NCBI GenBank assembly: GCA_013286085.1
Contig: JABDGK010000008.1
Location: 1-60,626, forward strand
DNA length: 60,626 nucleotides
Source of the DNA: Gammaproteobacteria bacterium
GTDB lineage: Bacteria; Pseudomonadota; Gammaproteobacteria; DSM-16500
Direction: 5' to 3'
Below the pieces are notes generated by a model. It was given only the letters and a program-made list of their open reading frames with translations, made no database searches and was not told the origin of the DNA. Position numbers and translations under genes: made by a program. Numbering within the stretch: position 1 is the stretch's first letter; each line of letters opens with the position of its first letter. Positions 54,898-60,626 of this stretch are shown one piece after another.

Positions 54898-54965
54898 CTG
54901 AGCCGCGACCGTTAGGGGGTGTTACTACATTGGATAGTGACGCTTCCTGACAGTCGCGGCTCGGT
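54898..54965. repeat. Palindromic repeat family C, copy 2
   Basis: CTGAGCCGCGACCGTTAGG .. and CCTGACAGTCGCGGCTCGG pair with a few mismatches around a 25-base centre. It lies 20 bases after the hydrolase stop. Confidence 0.85.
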
Positions 54966-55144
54966 ATTGATTTCGATTAAAAATAAATAATAAATATCCA
55001 CATAGCTTAATTTTTGTCTATAATGAAATATCAGCACCGTTTCTTTCATTTCTACCTTTCTTATAGGAGGTTCCGTTCTAAAGCAAGCCGCTTGTGTCAG
55101 GATATTCACTATTATAATGAAGATGATGTAGTGGGGAGGATACA

Positions 55145-55705
55145 ATGCAACCAGTCAAAATCGTCATTCGTGATATGCCAAATTCACCCGCATTAGAAAG
55201 CCATATTCGTAAGAAAGCCGAAAAACTCGCTCAGTTTTACAATCGCATTAATACATTCCAAGTGGTAATCGAAATTCCACAAAAGCATAAACGTAATGGT
55301 AAATTATTTAATGTGCGCATTGATTTGACTGTGCCTGGTAAAGAGTTAGTGGTGAATCGTAAATTAGATCAAGATGTTTATGTTGCTGTGCGTGATGCTT
55401 TTGATGCATTACTGCGTCAGCTAGAGACGTATGCACGTAAACGGCGTGGCGATGTTAAAAATCATGATCATGCAAATTATGGTTATGTGACAAAATTATT
55501 TCCAGAAGAAGGGTATGGATTTATTCAGAGTGTGGATGGGAATGAATTATATTTTAGTTCAAGCAATGTCACGCATCCTAATTTTGATGGTTTAACAATT
55601 GGTGATGCGGTGCAATTTCTAGGAATCACGGGCAATGAAGGATGGCAAGCGCATCGTGTGACGAAGGAAAAAAAGACGAATTTGCTTGAAGAAACGGATT
55701 GGTAA
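55145..55705 (+). CDS. Ribosome hibernation factor (HPF/RaiA domain) fused to a cold-shock domain
   Basis: This 186-residue two-domain protein has an HPF/RaiA-type domain at residues 1-100 (VKIVIRDMPNSPALESHIRKKAEKLAQFYNRI .. DQDVYVAVRDAFDALLRQLETYARKRRG), which binds the 30S decoding region and silences ribosomes. Residues 112-175 are a cold-shock OB-fold (YGYVTKLFPEEGYGFIQSVDGNELYFSSSNV) with RNP-like aromatic motifs GYGFIQ and LYFSSS. The GGGGAGGA Shine-Dalgarno is strong. The cold-shock domain takes the place where long HPF proteins carry a dimerisation domain. It is monocistronic, with a terminator hairpin at 55718. Confidence 0.9.
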   Translation: MQPVKIVIRDMPNSPALESHIRKKAEKLAQFYNRINTFQVVIEIPQKHKRNGKLFNVRIDLTVPGKELVVNRKLDQDVYVAVRDAFDALLRQLETYARKRRGDVKNHDHANYGYVTKLFPEEGYGFIQSVDGNELYFSSSNVTHPNFDGLTIGDAVQFLGITGNEGWQAHRVTKEKKTNLLEETDW

Positions 55706-55717
55706 GATTGTGATGAG

Positions 55718-55754
55718 ACTCCGCTATTGTTATTGCGATAGCGGAGTTTTATTT
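55718..55754 (+). terminator. Bidirectional-type terminator after the hibernation-factor gene
   Basis: The stem ACTCCGCTAT / ATAGCGGAGT is followed by TTTTATTTTG on the + strand. The convergent gene on the - strand ends inside the hairpin (stop at 55730). Confidence 0.75.
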
Positions 55755-56623
55755 TGTCTTAGCAAATCTTCGCAGCCCTGTTGATATTCCTTCATCAGTC
55801 TTCTGCCATACTCGACTATTGCTGGTAATGTTTCGACAAGATGAAATAATTTTTGAAAAATCAAAATACCATCATTAGCAAAGTGAGTTTTACTATTTAG
55901 GACAGCTCTTTTAAATTCGGCGTAGGCATTCTCATCATATTTTTCCATGGCGAGTTGGGAAAAAATTTCTTTTGCTGTCACTAACAAGTGCTGTTCTTCC
56001 GTATTAGTTTTGTTGATTTCTTCTCGCTGAAAATAATTTTTTAATTCGATTTCGCACACTAATGCGTAAATATGAGGATGACTTTCTAGTATGTTTTTGG
56101 TTATGGGATCGACGTCTTTTAAACAATCCGTTATATTGGGTATAAAACGCGGGACGAGTGTTACCGTCTTGTTTTCGTCAGAAATATAACAAATAGTTTG
56201 TAATGGCCTTGCGCGAATCATGACGAGGGCATCAATCAAGGCAACTGGTAACAGGTCCGCACATTTTTGATGAAGCATGCCAAGCGATAGATAATTCATG
56301 CGCCACTGATTCGCATTCCAACGTTTATAATTTTGTGTTTGTTGTAAATTCACAGCGAGATAATGAGCAACTTGTAGTTTGCAAAAACGATAATCATTTG
56401 GATGCGTTTCTAAATGTTTCTCAATAGTATCTATGATAGTAGCCAGTTGATTGATACGTAAGTTTTCGAAATCTCGATGGATATTAATGTAAGTATTATG
56501 GTAATGAATGGCTGCTTGCTTAATTGCTTTTAATGTCGCAAGAATTTCTTGAGGAATAAATTTTTGTTCTGGTGTTTCGTCAGTTTTTGTTTTCTGAGAT
56601 ATTATGGCTCGGAAAAAAGACAT
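55730..56623 (-). CDS. Orphan helical protein, 297 residues
   Basis: No family is recognised. The protein is soluble and mostly helical: QEILATLKAIKQAAIHYHNTYINIHRDFENLRINQLATIIDTIEKHLE in the first third, then HYLAVNLQQTQNYKRWNANQWRMNYLSLGMLHQKCADLLPVALIDALVMI. A short beta-like stretch (ICYISDENKTVTLVPRFIP) precedes the second helical half. No signal peptide, membrane segment, nucleotide-binding or metal motif is seen. It is convergent with the hibernation-factor gene and 34 bases downstream of the DUF1284 gene on the same strand. Confidence 0.62.
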   Translation of the reverse strand: MSFFRAIISQKTKTDETPEQKFIPQEILATLKAIKQAAIHYHNTYINIHRDFENLRINQLATIIDTIEKHLETHPNDYRFCKLQVAHYLAVNLQQTQNYKRWNANQWRMNYLSLGMLHQKCADLLPVALIDALVMIRARPLQTICYISDENKTVTLVPRFIPNITDCLKDVDPITKNILESHPHIYALVCEIELKNYFQREEINKTNTEEQHLLVTAKEIFSQLAMEKYDENAYAEFKRAVLNSKTHFANDGILIFQKLFHLVETLPAIVEYGRRLMKEYQQGCEDLLRQNKTPLSQ

Positions 56624-56657
56624 AGCACAGTCACCAATTAAAGGTAATGAAGTAATT

Positions 56658-57101
56658 CTATGCCGATTTTTCGGGAGGCACCATCGATTTAATGATGGTC
56701 TCGCAGATTCCTAACGGTTTCCAGGCGCAATTTTGGCAGATTTTATCAAAAACATCGAGTGTGATATGGGTTGCAATACGTTCTTTTGCAGCTTGCCACG
56801 TGATGTGATCGCCCACTTGTAAACCGAGTGCATCTGCATGTAGTTGATCCAATTGTTTGATTTTATTTTCATTTTCGCAGGAGGTGCCTTGATTATGCGG
56901 GCAAGGTGCGCAGATAGAATCTGTTTCGGCAACCACTTCGATAGTAACGTGTGTTAATTTTTCGATAACAGCATAATAGTTTTGTACGAAAGCCGGGGAA
57001 TACCCTTTGCCTTGAAAGCAAAGGGTACAAAGAAAATGATGTGCTCGAAACTTAATAAGGTTTTCTCCAGCAATACGGTGCAACGGCTGCTGCAATGACA
57101 A
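56658..57101 (-). CDS. DUF1284 cysteine-rich protein, start codon uncertain
   Basis: The core FRAHHFLCTLCFQGKGYSPAFVQNYYAVIE .. DSICAPCPHNQGTSCENENKI .. FDKICQNCAWKPLGIC is the DUF1284 family, with at least nine cysteines in CxxC-like pairs that suggest a metal centre. Family members normally begin at M-I/L-K-F-R. Here the matching codons are CTT ATT AAG TTT CGA and no ATG/GTG/TTG is in place. In-frame TTGs lie further up (57101, 57095, 57083) within bioY. GGAG lies about eight bases before the ATT at 57056, which overlaps the bioY stop. I give the outer limit; the true start may be 57056. Confidence 0.75.
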   Translation of the reverse strand: MSLQQPLHRIAGENLIKFRAHHFLCTLCFQGKGYSPAFVQNYYAVIEKLTHVTIEVVAETDSICAPCPHNQGTSCENENKIKQLDQLHADALGLQVGDHITWQAAKERIATHITLDVFDKICQNCAWKPLGICETIIKSMVPPEKSA

Positions 57102-57618
57102 GCTTAATACTTTCTGTGACTAAAAATACTTTCACGCCAACCAGATAAGCGGTATGCCAACCAACAAATTGTGCCAGCCAGACATAGCCAAAAAGAAACA
57201 TCATACTAGCACCCGCGAGCGATGCAGCAAACGCAGAAAAAATATTCTTGGCAAAACCATTTTCGGCAAGCCAACCTGTGATGGCAACAGCCGGTAAGAA
57301 ACCAATTAAATAACCGCCTGTTGGTCCCAGTAATGTCGTTAAACCAAAAGAAGCATTAGCAAAAACGGGGATGCCGCATAAGCCTGCAATTAAGTAACTT
57401 GCTACCATGCTTGTGCCTAAGCGAGAGCCAAAAATAAGCCCCAGGAAAAGCACGGTTGCACTTTGGAAAGTGAGAGGAACAGGTTGCATAGGAATGCTGA
57501 GTTGGGAAGCAAAAGCTAATAAACTTGTGCCAATCAAGGTCAATAAAATATGTTTAGTAATGCTTTTATTTTTAGACCAAAAAATACTGTGTAGCGGATG
57601 GTGCAAATTGAATATCAC
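57052..57618 (-). CDS. bioY: Biotin transporter BioY
   Basis: This integral-membrane substrate-binding subunit of the ECF biotin transporter has 188 residues. About six membrane segments include LLAFASQLSIPMQPVPLTFQSATVLFLGLIFGSRLG and the biotin-site-type motif GLTTLLGPTGGYLIGFLPAVAITGWLAE. GTG 57618 follows AGGATAAAG. No bioM/bioN genes are adjacent, as in many solitary BioY proteins. I see no BirA-type operator upstream. Biotin import fits the biotin-dependent carboxylase encoded at 6464-8071. Confidence 0.92.
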   Translation of the reverse strand: MIFNLHHPLHSIFWSKNKSITKHILLTLIGTSLLAFASQLSIPMQPVPLTFQSATVLFLGLIFGSRLGTSMVASYLIAGLCGIPVFANASFGLTTLLGPTGGYLIGFLPAVAITGWLAENGFAKNIFSAFAASLAGASMMFLFGYVWLAQFVGWHTAYLVGVKVFLVTESIKLVIAAAVAPYCWRKPY

Positions 57619-57936
57619 GGTTCTTTATCCTATTCGTTATAAAGAGTGGAGGCCATCATACTGGGTAATATGGTTCGCCGTCAATAATTGGCTAAATTTA
57701 GATCTATTTATAGAATCCTATTTTTTATTTGACTGACGCATTAAATATTAGCTGTGTTATGCACCATGATTTGTGGTGGTTGTGTCACAATCCTAGGATC
57801 AAAAACCCAATAGAATATTCTTGTAATGTATTGCAAAAAACATGAATATATTATGGATAGTTTCCTGTGATCAATGATTGTTACTGAGAAAAGCCACAGA
57901 ACCGAGTGAATAATCTGCCTTAATTGTTGAGGAAAT
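57619..57936. other. Divergent intergenic region upstream of bioY and the large membrane gene
   Basis: These 318 bases have no convincing frame. They are AT-rich with several short dyads, none matching a repeat family in the window or a known riboswitch that I can recognise. Base composition shifts to higher G+C just after its right end. Confidence 0.5.
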
Positions 57937-60626
57937 ATGGAAACTATAATTTTACTTTTGGTATGCCTAGTTTTATTCGCAATTATCGGGTTTTTCACCA
58001 CTATTCTATGGCTTGCTCGCTTTCTTGGAAGCGAAGGCACCTATCCTGCCGCACAGCATCCGACTGCATGGACTTCAGTTCATCCTTCGTCGTTACAGCA
58101 TGGGCAGATGAGAATAGAAAAGCTCTATGCCGAGAAAAAAATTTCCTTCGACGTGATGAATGAGCTCCTTCAAACCATGGGATTGACGCCCAGCGTTGCA
58201 AAGCCAACGCCAGTTGCAGAAATCATGCATAACATTTCTTCTGGACCTATTTCTATTCCTGCTGTCCAGACACTGTCCCAACCTGAGCTTTGGCAGGAAT
58301 CAACTCCTGATTTGCAAAAGATTCAAAAATCGGGGTTTCTTAATGCCAGCAACATTAAAACTATGTTGATCTCCGGAGCCGCGTTGTTTGTGTTTGCCGC
58401 CTATCTCTTTGTTCGCTCTTATTGGATGTTTATTCCTGGCATCGTTAAATTTCTTGGTCTTGCTGGCGTAACAGTAGCCATCTACCGCGCAGGGTGGCTA
58501 TTGTTTAGTAAAACGGCAGCATCGAAAACAGGAGAGACGCTGATTATCCTGGGACTGCTGTTGATTCCATTTAATGTGGTTGCAGCCAACCTATTTCTGT
58601 TTAACCATGTGATTGGTAGCGATGCTGCATGGACCTGGGGATTGGTGCTTCTGGGTGCTGCATCCATTGCTAACGCGCCTGCTATGCCTACATTCTCTAT
58701 GGGGGTTGTTATTGCCGCCGCTTTTGCGAGCGCTGCTTGTATAGCCGGGTCAGTGTATCAGGTGGTTGTGCAAGATCGTTTGATGGGCATTGCTGCAACA
58801 GCGCTGGGCATTTTGTCCATAGCCTGTATTCTAAAAACAGAAAAGTCACTCATGAAAGGGATTTACGCTGCGCTCAATGGCACTATCTTTTTCATTCTCA
58901 GTATTTCAGTCTGTTACGGATTTTTCTTGGATGAGCCCAGTCAGCGCGCGATGGTTTTTTCATTGCTATTGGTGGGTGTGATTTTTGCGATCGAGTCGCG
59001 TCTTTTCAAAGAGCAATTTGCGTACGGTGCAGGATTGTGTTTCATGGGTGCTGGTGCAGTGCTGCTGCATCATCTGCATGTGCCAGTTTACAAATATGGG
59101 CTTTTCTTCGTTCCAGCCGGCTTGCTTGCAACGCTTCGCGCGTGGTTTTTTGAGCGATCAGACCGTAAAAATTTAGCAACTCCGTATTTTCATCTTGGCC
59201 AATTGGCAATAACAGCGTCTTTAGTTGCAATCTTGCCATCCTTTTATTTTTATATGGACACAGGGTTCCCTGTGCTCATGCTGATCTTTATACTGGCCAC
59301 TTTTTCTTATGTTGTCATGGGGGCGATTTATGAGAGCCCATTTTTCACGTATGCCGGGGGATGCGTCATTCTTCTTGCGACGGGATCCATCGCTCATCAT
59401 GAACAGTTCTCATTTGTTATAGCGTTGTACTTCTTTTGTGGAGTCGCGTGGGCATTTATTCTGGCGGGTTGCGTCGCTGTGCCTTATCGCGAGAAACAGG
59501 TAGGCGAACCGTTGACTCTCTTGGGGCTTGGCACCATTTCGTTGGCGATTGCTTTCTTTTTTGCTCAATGGGCGGAACCACTGCTTTTCTCGAATACCGT
59601 GTACCCGATACTACCACCAGATCAAGTGCAAAATGGGATATGGATAGGCATATTATGTGTTGCGGCTTATGGGTTCCTGTCTTTTGTTAAGAAACAGGTT
59701 GCGTTGATTTATCCAGCGTTGGTGAGTGCGACGCTGGTGTATTTATTTATTCTTGAAAAAATGCAGCTGCCGGCTGATTTTTCTCATGTGTTGTGGATTG
59801 TGCCGGGTTCTATGCTCCTGTTTTATGCGATTTCATTCATGGGAAGAATACAGCTTGCCCGTTGCTTTGCCGTTTGGGCTCAAATTGTTTTCGCCATCAT
59901 TGCTTGGAATGCATTTGTCTCATTGTCCCCTTCCGCGTTATTCGCCGTGTTGATTTGTACGTCAGTCATGCTGCCCTGTTTAGCGCTTGGATATGTTGAT
60001 CTTACAACGGTAGCTTTGTTAGGTATTTACTTAACGCATTATCTTTGGTTCCGCCAGAGTCATTCTCTCCTAGAGACAGAGTTAGCGGAATATGGGATGC
60101 AACTATTAATTGTGAATTGTGCGGTTGTATTTATTCGCACGGTGATCGGACTGGGTAAGCAGGCTATTTCCATTGTGCCATTTCAGGTAATTGCCATGTT
60201 TTTTTCTGCAATGAGTCTCTGTCTTGTCTTGAGGGATTATTCGATTGCTTGGCAGATCTATCTAGCCTATGGACTGCTTGCGCTGTTGGTTAGCAAAGTG
60301 CATTACGAAGGGAAATATCTCTATATTGGGAGCACCTTACTACTGGCGGCTTATGAGCTGTTTTTATCTTCTCACCATGTTAATCTCACTGAATTGTACT
60401 CAGCGCCCGCAGGATTTTATATTCTGGCGTGTGGGTATTTTACAAAAGAAAATCGAGATGCGCGCAATATATTTTATGTTTTTGGACAGCTTGTTCTTTA
60501 TACCCCATCGTTCATAGAGTCTTTAACGGAAACATGGCAATGGCATGGTATTTTCTTAGGAATCATTAGTATTGCCGTCATGCTTTTTGGCATGTCGCAG
60601 CGAAATCGGATTTTGACGCTAGGAAG
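57937..60626 (+). CDS. Very large polytopic membrane protein, partial (runs off right edge)
   Basis: One frame stays open from ATG 57937 (AGGA upstream) to the last base: 896 codons with no stop. After an N-terminal anchor (METIILLLVCLVLFAIIGFF) comes a soluble segment of about 110 residues with a short SHOCT-like helix pair (MRIEKLYAEKKISFDVMNELLQTMG). The rest is a continuous series of hydrophobic segments, roughly two dozen. Such proteins resemble the large DUF2157/DUF2339/SCO7613-type membrane proteins, but I cannot place it. G+C in sampled blocks is about 50 percent, against under 40 in the preceding genes, which suggests recent acquisition. Confidence 0.75.
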   Translation, partial: METIILLLVCLVLFAIIGFFTTILWLARFLGSEGTYPAAQHPTAWTSVHPSSLQHGQMRIEKLYAEKKISFDVMNELLQTMGLTPSVAKPTPVAEIMHNISSGPISIPAVQTLSQPELWQESTPDLQKIQKSGFLNASNIKTMLISGAALFVFAAYLFVRSYWMFIPGIVKFLGLAGVTVAIYRAGWLLFSKTAASKTGETLIILGLLLIPFNVVAANLFLFNHVIGSDAAWTWGLVLLGAASIANAPAMPTFSMGVVIAAAFASAACIAGSVYQVVVQDRLMGIAATALGILSIACILKTEKSLMKGIYAALNGTIFFILSISVCYGFFLDEPSQRAMVFSLLLVGVIFAIESRLFKEQFAYGAGLCFMGAGAVLLHHLHVPVYKYGLFFVPAGLLATLRAWFFERSDRKNLATPYFHLGQLAITASLVAILPSFYFYMDTGFPVLMLIFILATFSYVVMGAIYESPFFTYAGGCVILLATGSIAHHEQFSFVIALYFFCGVAWAFILAGCVAVPYREKQVGEPLTLLGLGTISLAIAFFFAQWAEPLLFSNTVYPILPPDQVQNGIWIGILCVAAYGFLSFVKKQVALIYPALVSATLVYLFILEKMQLPADFSHVLWIVPGSMLLFYAISFMGRIQLARCFAVWAQIVFAIIAWNAFVSLSPSALFAVLICTSVMLPCLALGYVDLTTVALLGIYLTHYLWFRQSHSLLETELAEYGMQLLIVNCAVVFIRTVIGLGKQAISIVPFQVIAMFFSAMSLCLVLRDYSIAWQIYLAYGLLALLVSKVHYEGKYLYIGSTLLLAAYELFLSSHHVNLTELYSAPAGFYILACGYFTKENRDARNIFYVFGQLVLYTPSFIESLTETWQWHGIFLGIISIAVMLFGMSQRNRILTLG

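Noticed and set aside
58001-60517. Several 60-85-codon frames at the right end
   Set aside because: All are off-frame shadows of the single long membrane-protein frame that starts at 57937 and stays open to the edge.
1-60626. tRNA, rRNA, transposase or prophage genes
   Set aside because: None was recognised on either strand by reading. A covariance-model search could still find a missed small RNA.

Overview
The window looks like chromosome from a host-associated gammaproteobacterium, most likely in the order Legionellales (Coxiella/Aquicella/Berkiella-like). This is an inference. It rests on moderate-to-low G+C, many large orphan proteins with coiled coils or Ser/Pro/Thr-rich tails that resemble type IV secretion effectors, a Coxiella-plasmid-like rep/par cassette, and ordinary gammaproteobacterial housekeeping genes (rlmI, queC, fis, hup, ctpA, cpdA, bioY). 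I cannot assign a species.

Left third (1-23.3 kb). The window opens in a rearranged valine-catabolism locus. The 3' end of mmsA and the 5' end of mmsB lie on the + strand and collide with the 5' 385 codons of mmsA on the - strand. This is what a small inversion (or an assembly flip) would leave. Next come an amino-acid permease, an orphan membrane protein and a seven-gene - strand operon for branched-chain amino acid breakdown: branched-chain 2-oxoacid dehydrogenase E1alpha, E1beta and E2, isovaleryl-CoA dehydrogenase, methylcrotonyl-CoA carboxylase beta, methylglutaconyl-CoA hydratase and HMG-CoA lyase. The biotin-carrying carboxylase alpha gene usually found in such operons is absent, and a palindromic repeat sits in the gap. 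Then follow an internally duplicated 876-residue protein, an L,D-transpeptidase, a CoA-transferase/hydrolase and two adjacent coiled-coil proteins that share a C-terminal domain.

Middle (23.5-38 kb). This part holds two rRNA methyltransferase genes, an MFS exporter, a tiny Lys-rich peptide gene with its own promoter, ctpA, a MidA-like methyltransferase with a TPR tail and a secreted phosphodiesterase. A complete plasmid-type replication/partition module follows: a Rep_3 initiator, a small gene, parB, parA, three iterons at the rep promoter, and six iterons beside an AT-rich stretch. Hand-sampled base counts suggest that strand composition switches from C-rich to G-rich on the + strand around this module, as at a replication origin.

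Right third (36.2-60.6 kb). Here are a MazG-type pyrophosphohydrolase, cpdA, a bufferin-like copper RiPP locus (precursor plus DUF2063 partner) without its MNIO enzyme and again with a palindrome in the gap, and a 1089-residue protein with PI3/PI4-kinase-like active-site motifs. They are followed by a sugar/nucleoside kinase, an acetoacetyl-CoA-synthetase-like enzyme with a thioesterase, queC, and a cluster of nucleoid and RNA chaperones (Fis, HU, an H1-like protein, ProQ/FinO). The final stretch carries an APC permease, a second L,D-transpeptidase, two valine-pathway crotonase-family genes, a hibernation factor fused to a cold-shock domain, bioY, and the start of a G+C-richer giant membrane protein that runs off the right edge.

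Five families of short palindromic repeats are scattered between genes. I see no rRNA, tRNA, CRISPR array, transposase or prophage gene.
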